From Zavarzinia compransoris (lineage in GTDB: Bacteria > Pseudomonadota > Alphaproteobacteria > Zavarziniales > Zavarziniaceae): a DNA stretch of 64,000 nt. Position 1 is the first letter of the stretch. Every line of letters starts with the position of its first letter. Position numbers and translations under genes: made by a program. The stretch spans positions 627,085 through 691,084 of the forward strand of contig NZ_QGLF01000001.1 in the NCBI RefSeq assembly GCF_003173055.1, in the 5' to 3' direction. Of the stretch, positions 18,896 through 26,987 are shown in pieces. The notes beneath the pieces are model-generated. The model did not search any database, had not been told where the DNA came from, and worked only from the letters and a program-made list of their open reading frames with translations.

Positions 18896-19747
18896 ATGGC
18901 GTCGGCGATCGAGGTGCGCAGTCTTTCGAAGACCTTCGGCGGCGGGCGCAAGGCGCTCGACGGCATCGATCTCGTCATCGAGCCGGGCGAAATGGTGGCG
19001 CTGATCGGCGCCTCCGGTTCCGGCAAATCCACCCTGATGCGCCATATCGCGGGTCTCGTCGCCGGCGACCGGCATGCGACGGCGTCCGGCACCATCACCG
19101 TCAACGGCCGCATGGTGCAGGACCGGGGCCGCCTGGGGCGCGACATCCGCGACATCCGGTCCGAGATCGGCTTCATCTTCCAGCAGTTCGGCCTCGTCAA
19201 CCGCATGTCGGTGCTGACCAACACGCTGTGCGGGGCGCTGGGCCGGCTGCCGCAATGGCGCACCCTGTTCAAATTGTTTCCCGCCGCCGATCGCCAGCTC
19301 GCCCTCGAGGCGCTGGCCCGGGTCGGCGTCAGCGACTGGTCCTACGAGCGGGCGGGCACCCTGTCCGGCGGCCAGCAGCAGCGCGTGGCGATCGCCCGCG
19401 CCCTGGTCCAGAAGGCGCCGATCGTGATGGCGGACGAACCCATCGCCTCGCTCGATCCGGCCTCGTCCCGGAACGTCATGGAAATCCTGCAGCGGATCAA
19501 CATGGAAGACCGGATCACGGTGGTCGTCACCCTGCACCAGGTCGACTACGCCGTCCGCTATTGCCCGCGCACGGTGGCGCTGCGCCGGGGCCAGATCGTC
19601 TATGACGGTCCCTCGGCCCGGCTGACCCCCGAACTCCTCGGCGAACTCTATGCCGGCGATCAGGAAGCGGCGGCCGCCCTCTGGGGCACGTCGCTTCAGG
19701 AGAATGCCGACAGCCTCGAGATGAAACTCGCGGCCGGCCTGTCGTAA
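18896..19747 (+). CDS. phnC: phosphonate ABC transporter ATP-binding protein
   Basis: ATPase subunit of the phosphonate importer, 283 residues. Walker [10 protein letters not shown] near residue 40, Q-loop [15 protein letters not shown] (the VNRLSVLTN-type stretch is characteristic of PhnC), signature LSGGQQQR, Walker [13 protein letters not shown] and switch His in TLHQVD. It is first in a phnC-phnD-phnE set. No phosphonate-degrading genes adjoin it. Confidence 0.94.
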   Translation: MASAIEVRSLSKTFGGGRKALDGIDLVIEPGEMVALIGASGSGKSTLMRHIAGLVAGDRHATASGTITVNGRMVQDRGRLGRDIRDIRSEIGFIFQQFGLVNRMSVLTNTLCGALGRLPQWRTLFKLFPAADRQLALEALARVGVSDWSYERAGTLSGGQQQRVAIARALVQKAPIVMADEPIASLDPASSRNVMEILQRINMEDRITVVVTLHQVDYAVRYCPRTVALRRGQIVYDGPSARLTPELLGELYAGDQEAAAALWGTSLQENADSLEMKLAAGLS

Positions 19748-19779
19748 CCCCTTCACCCCCAACTGTAAGGAACAGGGTC

Positions 19780-20781
19780 ATGTTCAAGAAGACCATTGCG
19801 GCGCTGGCCATGGTCGGTGCCGCCTTCGGCCTGACGGCCAAGGCGGAAGCCGCCGAAGTCCTGAATTTCGGCATCATCTCGACCGAGTCCTCGTCGAACC
19901 TGAAGACCATCTGGGAGCCGTTCCTGGCCGACATGACCAAGCAGACCGGCTTCGAGGTGAAGGCGTTCTTCGCCCCCGACTATGCCGGCATCATCGAAGG
20001 CATGCGCTTCAAGCAGGTCGACGTCGCCTGGTACGGCAACAAGTCGGCGATGGAAGCGGTTGACCGCGCCAACGGCGAAGTCTTCGCCCAGACCGTCGCC
20101 GCCGACGGCTCGGCCGGCTACTACAGCCACCTGATCGCCCAGAAGGACAGCCCGATCAACAGCCTGGAAGACCTGCTGAAGCATGGCGGCAAGGATCTGG
20201 TGTTCGGCAACGGCGATCCGAACTCGACCTCGGGCAACCTCGTCCCCAGCTACTACGTCTTCGCGCTGAACAACATCGACCCGAAGACCTTCTTCAAGAC
20301 CGTGCTGAACGCCAACCACGAGGCGAATGCCCTCGCGGTCGCCAACAAGCAGCTCGATATCGCCACCAACAACAGCGAAAACCTGTCGCGCCTGAAGGTC
20401 ACCAAGCCGGAAGCGCTGGAAAAGCTGAAGGTCATCTGGACCTCGCCGCTGATCCCCTCCGACCCGATCGTCTGGCGCAAGGACGTCTCGGACGAGAGCA
20501 AGGCCAAGCTGAAGGCCTTCTTCCTCGGCTACGGCACCGAGCGCGCCGGCTTCACCGCCGAACAGGTCGCCGAAGAAAAGAAGGTCCTGGCCGGCCTGCA
20601 GTGGTCGCCGTTCCGCGCCTCGACCAATGACCAGCTGAACCCGATCCGTCAGCTGGAACTCTTCAAGGCGAAGAAGAAGCTCGAAGCGGACGAAGCCCTG
20701 CCGGCCGACGAGAAGGCGAAGAAGATCGCCGAAATCGACGCCAAGCTGGCCGAACTGGCCGAGAAGTCGAAGACCAACTGA
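19780..20781 (+). CDS. phnD: phosphonate ABC transporter substrate-binding protein
   Basis: Periplasmic binding protein for phosphonates (333 residues). A signal peptide of about 24 residues ends at AKAEA|AEVLNF. The PhnD-type core is visible: GIISTESSSNLK, ADMTKQTGFEVKAFFAPDYAGIIEGM, VDVAWYGNKSA, FGNGDPNSTSGNLVPSYY and TSPLIPSDPIVWR. The C-terminal 50 residues are Lys/Glu-rich and probably helical. It lies 32 bp after phnC, and a strong hairpin follows it. Confidence 0.95.
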   Translation: MFKKTIAALAMVGAAFGLTAKAEAAEVLNFGIISTESSSNLKTIWEPFLADMTKQTGFEVKAFFAPDYAGIIEGMRFKQVDVAWYGNKSAMEAVDRANGEVFAQTVAADGSAGYYSHLIAQKDSPINSLEDLLKHGGKDLVFGNGDPNSTSGNLVPSYYVFALNNIDPKTFFKTVLNANHEANALAVANKQLDIATNNSENLSRLKVTKPEALEKLKVIWTSPLIPSDPIVWRKDVSDESKAKLKAFFLGYGTERAGFTAEQVAEEKKVLAGLQWSPFRASTNDQLNPIRQLELFKAKKKLEADEALPADEKAKKIAEIDAKLAELAEKSKTN

Positions 20782-20790
20782 GTACCCTGG

Positions 20791-20816
20791 AAGGGGGCCG
20801 GCGTGCCGGCCCCCTT
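20791..20816 (+). terminator. intercistronic hairpin between phnD and phnE
   Basis: AAGGGGGCCGGC (20791-20802) pairs with GCCGGCCCCCTT (20805-20816), giving a stem of about 11 bp with a 4-nt loop, 9 bp after the phnD stop. Only a TTGT follows, so it may be a partial terminator or an mRNA-end stabiliser that keeps binding-protein mRNA more abundant than permease mRNA. Confidence 0.65.
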
Positions 20817-20902
20817 GTCCAGACCTTCGTCCAGCCCTTTGCCGGGCGGCGTCGCCGAACCGCTGCGCCGCCCCGCCAAGGTCTAGTCTCCGAGGTCCAC
20901 GC

Positions 20903-21736
20903 ATGAGCCTGTCGTCCAGCGCTTCCGGATCGCCCGATGCGGTCGCCCGCGCCCAGATCGAGGCGCGGAAGCGCTTGTTCTCCATCGGCGGCTGGCTTGC
21001 CCTGGTCGGCCTTCTGGCGCTTTCCTACGGCGGCGCCGGGATCGACTTCGGCAAGCTCTGGACCAATCGGGCCAATATCGCCGAACTCGCGGGCGATTTC
21101 TGGCCGGACCATTTCCTTCAGTTCATCCAGCGCGCCGAATGGGGCTTCTACGTCCTCGAAATGTGGGAAACGGTGCAGATCGCGATCTGGGGCACCTTCC
21201 TCGCGGTCATTTTCGCCGTGCCCTTCGGCCTGATGTGCGCCGAGAATGTCGCGCCCTGGTGGATCGTGCAGCCGACCCGGCGCATGATGGACTCGCTGCG
21301 CGCCATCAACGAGATCGTCTTCGCCCTGCTCTTCGTCGTCGCGGTCGGCCTCGGGCCTTTCGCGGGGGCGCTGGCACTCTTCGTCCATACCACCGGCATC
21401 CTGGCCAAGCTGTTCTCCGAGGCGGTCGAGGCCATCGACCACCGCCCGGTCGAGGGCATCCGCGCCACCGGCGCCTCCGGCCTCGATGAGATCGTCTATG
21501 GCATCATCCCGCAGGTCATGCCGCTCTGGGTGTCCTTCGCACTCTATCGCTTCGAATCCAATGTCCGCTCGGCGGCGGTGCTCGGCATCGTCGGCGCCGG
21601 CGGCATCGGCATGGTCCTGCACGAGGAACTGCGGGCGTTCAATTATCCGACCGCGGCGGTGATCATGATCATCATCATCGTGGCGGTCTCGCTGCTCGAC
21701 GTCCTGTCGGCGCGCCTGCGCCGGCTGGCGGTGTGA
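20903..21736 (+). CDS. phnE: phosphonate ABC transporter permease
   Basis: Membrane subunit of the phosphonate importer, 277 residues with about six hydrophobic segments. It has the permease cytoplasmic loop EAIDHRPVEGIRATGASGLD ahead of VYGIIPQVMPLW, which docks on PhnC, and the RAINEIVFALLFVVAVGLGPFAG stretch typical of PhnE. It starts 121 bp after phnD, beyond a hairpin, and completes the importer. Confidence 0.94.
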   Translation: MSLSSSASGSPDAVARAQIEARKRLFSIGGWLALVGLLALSYGGAGIDFGKLWTNRANIAELAGDFWPDHFLQFIQRAEWGFYVLEMWETVQIAIWGTFLAVIFAVPFGLMCAENVAPWWIVQPTRRMMDSLRAINEIVFALLFVVAVGLGPFAGALALFVHTTGILAKLFSEAVEAIDHRPVEGIRATGASGLDEIVYGIIPQVMPLWVSFALYRFESNVRSAAVLGIVGAGGIGMVLHEELRAFNYPTAAVIMIIIIVAVSLLDVLSARLRRLAV

Positions 21737-21785
21737 CGGTATTTTAGCAGAAATAACTTGTATTGAATTTTCAGTACGTGACGGA

Positions 21786-21837
21786 CAATGTTGAACCTCA
21801 CCCCTCGGCAGCGGCCGATGGCGGAGGTTCAACATTG
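21786..21837 (+). promoter_or_regulatory. long RNA hairpin covering the likely cobA ribosome-binding site
   Basis: CAATGTTGAACCTC (21786-21799) and GAGGTTCAACATTG (21824-21837) are perfect 14-bp inverted arms. The 24-nt centre can form a further stem (TCGGC/GCCGA). The 3' arm contains GGAGG at 21823-21827 and the TTG at 21835, so folding would hide the cobA start. It could be a regulatory leader or a protein-binding site. Confidence 0.6.
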
Positions 21838-22662
21838 CCCGAATTCGATTTTCTGCCTGTGTTCGCGCCCGGCTGGGTCTGGCTTGCCGGGGCGGGGCCC
21901 GGGGACCCGGCGCTTTTGACCCTGGGCGTGCACAGCGCCTTGCAGCAGGCCGATATCGTCGTGCATGACGCCTTGGTCGGCGGCGATATCCTGCGGTTCG
22001 CCAAGCCCGGCGCCTTGCTCGAATATGTGGGAAAAAGGGGCGGGCGGCCGTCCTGCCGCCAGGCCGATATCACCGAACGCCTGATCCAGCTGGCCCGGGC
22101 CGGCAAGCGGGTGCTGCGCCTCAAGGGCGGCGATCCCTTCATGTTCGGCCGCGGCGGGGAAGAGGCGCTGGAATTGTCCCGCGCCGGGATTCCGTTCCGC
22201 GTGCTGCCGGGGGTTACTGCCGGGATCGGCGGGCTGGCCTATGGCGGCCTGCCGGCGACCCACCGCGAGGTGAATTCCGCCGTCACCTTCCTGACCGGCC
22301 ATGACGCCGGCGGCGATGTCCCCGACGGTCTCGACTGGCAGGCCATCGCCCGGGGCGCGCCGGTCCTCGTCATCTATATGGGCGTCCGCCATTTCGCCGG
22401 CATCGCCGCCCGCCTGATCGAGGCCGGCCGGCCCGCCGGCCAGCCGGTCGCCATCGTCACCAATGCGACCCTGCCCAGCCAGAAGGTCTTCGAGACCACG
22501 ATCGCCGGGGCGGCGGAGGTGATCGGCCGCGAGGGGATCAAGGCCCCGGCCATGATCGTCGTCGGCGACATCGTGCGCCTGCGCGCCGATCTCGACTGGA
22601 TGGGCCGCTTCGTGGTGCCGGCCGGCGAGACCACGGCCGTCGCCAGCCGCCATATCGGCTGA
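21835..22662 (+). CDS. cobA: uroporphyrinogen-III C-methyltransferase
   Basis: SAM-dependent methylation of uroporphyrinogen III to precorrin-2, the branch point to sirohaem and cobalamin. The SUMT domain fills the protein: AGAGPGDPALLTLG, DIVVHDALV, YVGKRGG, RLKGGDPFMFGRGGEE, PGVTAG, and PVAIVTNATLPSQK. There is no CysG N-terminal domain. TTG at 21835 with GGAGG 7 nt upstream gives 275 residues; TTG 21763 and GTG 21778 are in-frame alternatives that would read through a hairpin. It may supply cobalamin for nrdJ in this genome, but here it simply follows phnE. Confidence 0.9.
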   Translation: MPEFDFLPVFAPGWVWLAGAGPGDPALLTLGVHSALQQADIVVHDALVGGDILRFAKPGALLEYVGKRGGRPSCRQADITERLIQLARAGKRVLRLKGGDPFMFGRGGEEALELSRAGIPFRVLPGVTAGIGGLAYGGLPATHREVNSAVTFLTGHDAGGDVPDGLDWQAIARGAPVLVIYMGVRHFAGIAARLIEAGRPAGQPVAIVTNATLPSQKVFETTIAGAAEVIGREGIKAPAMIVVGDIVRLRADLDWMGRFVVPAGETTAVASRHIG

Positions 22663-22677
22663 TCGGGGCCCTGCCGG

Positions 22678-23331
22678 TCAGGGGGCGGCGAGGTCGGCCC
22701 CCGCCGCCACCCGGTCCAGTACCTCCACCCATTGTTCGGCGGGCTGGGCCCCGACCAGGGCCCATTTGCCGTTGATGATGAAGGTGGGCACGCCGGTGAT
22801 GCCGATCTGGCGCGCCAATGTGTCTTCGCGCCGGATCAGTTCGACATCCTGCTCGCCCGCCAGCAGGTCGGCGACGAGATCGCCGTCCATGCCCGCCCCG
22901 CGCGCCGCCGCGACCAGGACGGCGGGATCGCCGATATCCTGGCCCTGTTCGAAATAGCGGCTGAACAGATCCTCGACCACCTGGGGCTGGACCCCGGCAC
23001 TGCGCGCCCAGCGCACCAGCCGGTGGGCATCCAGGGTCGAGGGCATGCGCGCGATCGCCTTGAAATCGAAGGGAATGGCTTCCTCGACACCGATCGCGGC
23101 CAGCGGCTCGTGCAGGCGGGGCAGGCGGTCGGCGCCGAATTTCGCCGCGAGATAGGTATCGCGGTCCATGCCTTCCGCCGGCATCTCCGGGTTCAGCATA
23201 TAGGCGCGCCAGACCCGCTCGACGGTAAGGTCGGGCCGGGCGGCCAGCGCCCGGTCCAGGCGGCGCTTGCCGATCCAGCACCAGGGGCAGACCGCGTCCG
23301 AAACGATTTCGATGGCGATCGTATCCGTCAT
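22678..23331 (-). CDS. DsbA family (FrnE-like) thiol oxidoreductase
   Basis: Thioredoxin-fold protein with inserted helical domain, 217 residues, no signal peptide, so probably cytoplasmic like FrnE. The redox motif is C15-P-W-C18 in VCPWCWIGKRR, and the cis-Pro loop is TGVPTFIING. Such proteins are 2-hydroxychromene-2-carboxylate isomerase/DsbA relatives with disulfide isomerase activity in some species. Its ATG overlaps the stop of the upstream hydrolase gene (4 bp), so the two are coupled. Confidence 0.9.
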   Translation of the reverse strand: MTDTIAIEIVSDAVCPWCWIGKRRLDRALAARPDLTVERVWRAYMLNPEMPAEGMDRDTYLAAKFGADRLPRLHEPLAAIGVEEAIPFDFKAIARMPSTLDAHRLVRWARSAGVQPQVVEDLFSRYFEQGQDIGDPAVLVAAARGAGMDGDLVADLLAGEQDVELIRREDTLARQIGITGVPTFIINGKWALVGAQPAEQWVEVLDRVAAGADLAAP

Positions 23332-24218
23332 GTCCGCAACCTTTCACCGAGCCATCGGCCGGCGACCGTGATGGCATCGCGCCCCTCCGACAGCAGGGGG
23401 GCGAAGAAATGCCAGACGTGGATCATCTCGGGCCAGATGTCGAGCCGCGTCTCGACCCCGGCCAGGCCCAGGTTGCCGGCCAGATGCACCGCATCGTCCA
23501 GCAGGCATTCGGCCGAGCCGACCTGGATCAGGATCGGCGGCAGGCCCCTGAGGTCGCCGCGCAGGGGCGAGGCCAGGGGATCGCCCGCATCCCGCGGGCC
23601 CAGATAGCCGGCGGTGAAAGCGTCCAGCCGTCGCTTCGAGATCATCGGGTCTTCCGCCGCCTTGAGCGCCATCGAGGGCAGGTCGTTCGCCAGGTCCACC
23701 CAGGGCGAGATACAGAAGCCGGCGCCCGGCAGGGGCAGGTTCTCGGTCTTCGCCGCCAGCATCGTCGCCATGGTCAGGCCGCCGCCGGCCGAATCGCCGG
23801 CGAAGGCGATCCGCCGGGGCGCGATCCCCCGGCCGATCAGGTGGCGGTAGCCGGCCAGCGCATCCTCGACCGCGGCGGGGAAGGGCGCTTCGGGCGCAAG
23901 GCGGTAGTCGATGGCGAGCACGGCCACCCCCGCCGCCTGGGCAAGGCTTCGCGCCAGCCGGCGATGGGTGTTCAGCGAGCCGAGGCAATAGCCCCCGCCA
24001 TGGAAATAGAGGATGGCTGCCGTCGCGTCCGCGCCCCGGGGCACGGAAAACTCCGCCTTCATGGCGCCGATCTCGAAGGCTTCGACCATGGTGCCGTCGT
24101 CCGGATCGACCGGCGGCGCGAGTTGCTCGTAAAGGACGCGGATTTCGGCGAAGGACTGGCCCTCGCGGTCGGTGGCGGCCAGGGCGGCGCGGATGGCGGC
24201 CAATTCCTGAAGACTCAT
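23328..24218 (-). CDS. alpha/beta hydrolase of the hormone-sensitive-lipase group
   Basis: Esterase/lipase-like enzyme, 296 residues from ATG at 24218. It has the oxyanion motif HGGG (residues 73-76), the nucleophile Ser143 in GDSAGG, the Asp region DPLASPL and the late His in IHVWHFF. This is the HSL (fold-3) family; the ester substrate is unknown. It is first in a two-gene set with the FrnE-like protein and divergent from an SDR gene. Confidence 0.9.
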   Translation of the reverse strand: MSLQELAAIRAALAATDREGQSFAEIRVLYEQLAPPVDPDDGTMVEAFEIGAMKAEFSVPRGADATAAILYFHGGGYCLGSLNTHRRLARSLAQAAGVAVLAIDYRLAPEAPFPAAVEDALAGYRHLIGRGIAPRRIAFAGDSAGGGLTMATMLAAKTENLPLPGAGFCISPWVDLANDLPSMALKAAEDPMISKRRLDAFTAGYLGPRDAGDPLASPLRGDLRGLPPILIQVGSAECLLDDAVHLAGNLGLAGVETRLDIWPEMIHVWHFFAPLLSEGRDAITVAGRWLGERLRT

Positions 24219-24314
24219 GACGCGACACACTCCCCATGCGGTTTTTGTTCTTGGGGCGCCATGGTCGCCTTTGCTATGCCGGGCGACAAGCGACAAACGT
24301 TATAGGGGAGAGCC

Positions 24315-25082
24315 ATGACCGATTCCACCGCGCAGCCGCTGGCCGGGCGCCATGTCTTCATCACCGGGGCGACCTCGGGCTTCGGCCGGCGCTTCGCCGA
24401 GGTGCTGGGCGGGCAGGGGGCCAAGGTCTCGGTCTCGGGCCGCCGGGTCGAGCGGCTGGAAGCCCTGGTCGAAGACCTCACCGCCCGCGGCATCGAGGCG
24501 GCGGCAATCCCCCTCGACGTGACCGACCTCGACGCCATCGCCCCCGCCCTCGACAAGGCGGAGGCGGCGCTCGGTCCCCTTTACGGCCTCGTCAACAATT
24601 CCGGGGTCGGCGGCGGCACCGGCATCGAGAAGGAAACGGTCGAGAATTACGACTGGATCATGAACACCAATGTGAAGGCGGTCTATTTCATGGCCCAGGC
24701 GGCGGCGCGCCGCTTCCTCGAGCGGAAGTCGGGCGGGCGCATCGTCAATATCGCCTCGATCGCCGGGCTGCGGGTGCTGCCGAAACTCTCGATCTACTGC
24801 ATCTCGAAGGCGGCGGTGGTGCAGATGACTCGGACCATGGCGATCGAATGGGCGCGCCACGGCATCAATGTGAATGCCATCTGCCCCGGCTATGTCGAGA
24901 CCGAGATCAACCGCGATTTCTTTCATACCGAGGCCGGGCAGAAATTCGTCGCGCGCTTTCCGCGCGGCCGGATCGGCAAGGTCGAGGACCTGGACGGCAT
25001 CATCAGCCTGATGCTGGACCCGCGCTCGGATTTCATGACCGGCGCCATCGTCAATGTCGACGACGCCCAACTGCTGATGTAG
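24315..25082 (+). CDS. SDR family oxidoreductase
   Basis: Classical short-chain dehydrogenase, 255 residues: nucleotide motif TGATSGFG, LVNNSGVGGG, catalytic Ser in NIASIAG and Tyr/Lys in SIYCISK, and PGYVETEIN after the active site. ATG follows GGGAGAG. The sequence is close in style to 3-hydroxyacyl- or 3-oxoacyl-type reductases, but the substrate cannot be told. Divergent from the hydrolase gene. Confidence 0.92.
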   Translation: MTDSTAQPLAGRHVFITGATSGFGRRFAEVLGGQGAKVSVSGRRVERLEALVEDLTARGIEAAAIPLDVTDLDAIAPALDKAEAALGPLYGLVNNSGVGGGTGIEKETVENYDWIMNTNVKAVYFMAQAAARRFLERKSGGRIVNIASIAGLRVLPKLSIYCISKAAVVQMTRTMAIEWARHGINVNAICPGYVETEINRDFFHTEAGQKFVARFPRGRIGKVEDLDGIISLMLDPRSDFMTGAIVNVDDAQLLM

Positions 25083-25119
25083 GCGGGCCCGCCGCCCCGC
25101 ACGGGCGGCGGGCACCGCG

Positions 25120-25992
25120 TCAGGCCGCGAGGGCGGCGGCGACCGAGGCGGCCAGCGGCGTGGTCGGCCGGCCGATCAGGCGCCCGAGCGCGCCGCCCGC
25201 ATCGTAAAGCGCGCCGCCGGCGGCCTTGGCATCGCTTTCGGCCAGCAGGTCGGCCAGGAAATCCGGCAGGCCGGCGCCGAGCAGGATGTCGCGGTACGCC
25301 GCCTCCGGCAGGTCGTTGTAGACCACCGGCTTGCCCGACTGGCGGGCGATCTCGGCGGCATAATCGGCAAGCGTATAGGACGTGTCGCCGGCAAGCTCGT
25401 AGACCTTGCCCGCCTGGTCGGCCGCGGCGGTCAGGACCGCGACGGCGGCGGCGGCATAATCCGCCCGCGCGGCCGAGGAAATCCGCCCGCTGCCGGCGGC
25501 ACCCAGCACCGCGCCGTGTTCCAGCGCCGTACCGAGGCCGGCGATGTAATTCTCCGTGTACCAGCCGTTGCGGAGGACGGCATGGGGCAAGCCCGAGGTC
25601 CGCAGCAAGTCCTCGGTCTGGCGGTGTTCGACGGCAAGGTTCATCGGGCTGACGTCGGCACGCAGCAGGCTGGTATAGGCGAGCAGCTTCACGCCCGCCG
25701 CCTTCGCCGCCTCGATCACATTGCGGTGCTGGGGAAAGCGCTGGCCCACCTCGCTCGATGAGATCAGCAGCACCTTGTCGGCCTCGGCGAAAGCGGCGGC
25801 CAGGGTCTCGGGCTTCGCATAGTCTGCGGCGCGGACCTCGACGCCCTGGGCGGCGAGATCGGCCGCGCTCTCGGGCTTGCGGGCGAGGGCGACGATATGG
25901 GCGCCTGGTGCCGCCGCGCGCAATTGCTCGACGACCAGACGGCCCAACTGGCCGGTGGCGCCGGTGACGACGATGGTTTCGCTGTTTGCCAC
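25120..25992 (-). CDS. qorB: NAD(P)H:quinone oxidoreductase QorB-like
   Basis: NmrA-like atypical SDR of the QorB/YtfG type that reduces quinones with NADPH, 290 residues from GTG at 25992. It has the dinucleotide motif GATGQLG, the family-typical stretches LLISSSEVGQRFPQHRNV and LLAYTSLL, then LRNGWYTENY and YELAGDTSYTL. Its divergent neighbour is an HxlR regulator, the same pairing as ytfG/ytfH in enterobacteria, pointing to redox or quinone-electrophile control. Confidence 0.9.
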   Translation of the reverse strand: MANSETIVVTGATGQLGRLVVEQLRAAAPGAHIVALARKPESAADLAAQGVEVRAADYAKPETLAAAFAEADKVLLISSSEVGQRFPQHRNVIEAAKAAGVKLLAYTSLLRADVSPMNLAVEHRQTEDLLRTSGLPHAVLRNGWYTENYIAGLGTALEHGAVLGAAGSGRISSAARADYAAAAVAVLTAAADQAGKVYELAGDTSYTLADYAAEIARQSGKPVVYNDLPEAAYRDILLGAGLPDFLADLLAESDAKAAGGALYDAGGALGRLIGRPTTPLAASVAAALAA

Positions 25993-26004
25993 GTTCCGAC
26001 TCCT

Positions 26005-26021
26005 GGTATAGAATTTAGACC
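26005..26021. promoter_or_regulatory. imperfect palindrome in the qorB/hxlR intergenic region
   Basis: The 17-bp segment GGTATAGAATTTAGACC matches its reverse complement at 12 of 17 positions and is centred between the divergent genes. HxlR proteins bind such sites; candidate shared operator. Confidence 0.4.
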
Positions 26022-26069
26022 ATGCCTATATATGAGGCCATGGGGTCCTGCGGAAGGAGGCAGTTTTTC

Positions 26070-26507
26070 GTGACAGGGTTACTTGCCGATAACCATCCCC
26101 CGGCCGAGGCAAAGGCGCGGCTGGCGGAACGGTTCAGGGTGTGGAGCAGCCGGGCCTTCGATCTGGCCGGCTGCCCGGTGCGCGGCGTGCTCGATGCGCT
26201 GGGCGACAAGTGGACGACCTTGATCGTCATCACCCTGTCGCAGCGGCCGCACCGCTTCAGCGAGATCCAGCGCGCGGTGCCGGATATTTCGAAGCGCATG
26301 CTGGCCCAGACCCTGCGCGACCTGGAACGGGACGGGCTGATCGCCCGCCGCGTCTTCCCGACCAAGCCGCCCAGCGTCGAATACCGCCTGACCGACCTCG
26401 GCGAGTCCCTGCTCGATCCCCTGGTCGGGCTGATCGCCTGGGCGGAACGGAACCAGGGCCCCATCGCCGAAGCCCGCACCGCCTTCGATGCGGCTGTCGC
26501 CGATTAG
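26070..26507 (+). CDS. HxlR family transcriptional regulator (QorR-like)
   Basis: Winged-helix regulator, 145 residues. The conserved redox cysteine lies in [15 protein letters not shown], followed by the [32 protein letters not shown] and wing [15 protein letters not shown] at 26070 has AAGGAGG upstream; ATG at 26022 is the alternative but would lie against the candidate operator. Divergent from qorB, so probably represses it until the Cys is oxidised or alkylated. Confidence 0.9.
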   Translation: MTGLLADNHPPAEAKARLAERFRVWSSRAFDLAGCPVRGVLDALGDKWTTLIVITLSQRPHRFSEIQRAVPDISKRMLAQTLRDLERDGLIARRVFPTKPPSVEYRLTDLGESLLDPLVGLIAWAERNQGPIAEARTAFDAAVAD

Positions 26508-26516
26508 GCCGTAGAC

Positions 26517-26615
26517 TCATAAACGCACGGAGGTGGTGTCGATCATCTGGATGTCGCCATCGTGCGCGGCGGTAATGGCGTCCATCATCCGGTTCCACAC
26601 GCCCGGTTTCCGCAT
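26517..26615 (-). pseudogene. IS5-family transposase fragment
   Basis: The minus strand encodes 32 residues from ATG 26615 to TGA 26517, including GVWNRMMDAITAAHDGD and QMIDTTSVR. This matches the block just before and at the first catalytic Asp of IS5-family (IS427-type) transposases. The rest of the transposase is missing, so this is a decayed insertion. It lies between hxlR and the DUF6959 gene. Confidence 0.65.
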
Positions 26616-26626
26616 AATTGAAAGGC

Positions 26627-26643
26627 CAGTCTCAGGGAGACTG
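26627..26643 (-). terminator. short hairpin at the end of the DUF6959 gene
   Basis: CAGTCTC (26627-26633) and GAGACTG (26637-26643) pair perfectly around AGG and overlap the stop codon. On the minus strand the following bases are GCCTTTCAATT, moderately T-rich, so it may terminate the gene. Confidence 0.4.
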
Positions 26644-26910
26644 CTGTTCAGAGAAGGGCAGAGCTATGCCGTGCTCCATAAGGGTCGCCTTGTAGTGATT
26701 GAGGTAAAACCAGAGCGCATTGCGAAGATCGTTCAGTTCGTCAAAGCCCGGTTTTCCTCGCCCAACCTCTTTGCAGGCCGAGTCCGCTCGCTGGCACAAC
26801 GCATGCAGACTGTCGCCCTGAACGAGAACCCCTGGAAAAGCTCGGCCGGGATGCCGCACAATGGCGGCGTTGGTCTGGTCCGAAAGTATCTCGACGTTCT
26901 CGGTTCGCAT
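26632..26910 (-). CDS. DUF6959-like small protein
   Basis: A 92-residue protein with the pattern VEILSDQTNAAIVRHPGR, FPGVLVQGDSLHALC, then ELNDLRNALWFYLNHY, which I recognise as the DUF6959 type. Function unknown. Base composition is lower in G+C than in neighbours and it lies within a decayed IS-like segment, so recent gain by transfer is likely. No ribosome site stands out before the ATG at 26910. Confidence 0.7.
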   Translation of the reverse strand: MRTENVEILSDQTNAAIVRHPGRAFPGVLVQGDSLHALCQRADSACKEVGRGKPGFDELNDLRNALWFYLNHYKATLMEHGIALPFSEQQSP

Positions 26911-26987
26911 CGGAAGTCTCGCGCGCTGGTTTGCTCCACTACCAGAGCAGGTGCACCCTCACCATGCAACGGTTATGAGTTCACAGC

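Larger units (their letters stand above)
26511..26984. mobile_element. remnant of an IS5-like element around a DUF6959 gene
   Basis: The segment is bounded by imperfect inverted repeats GTAGACTCATAAACG (26511-26525) and CGGTTATGAGTTCAC (26970-26984), 12 of 15 matching. A transposase fragment sits at its left end, and the interior is less GC-rich than its surroundings. No intact transposase remains. The ends are inferred by eye, and no target-site duplication was confirmed. Confidence 0.4.
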
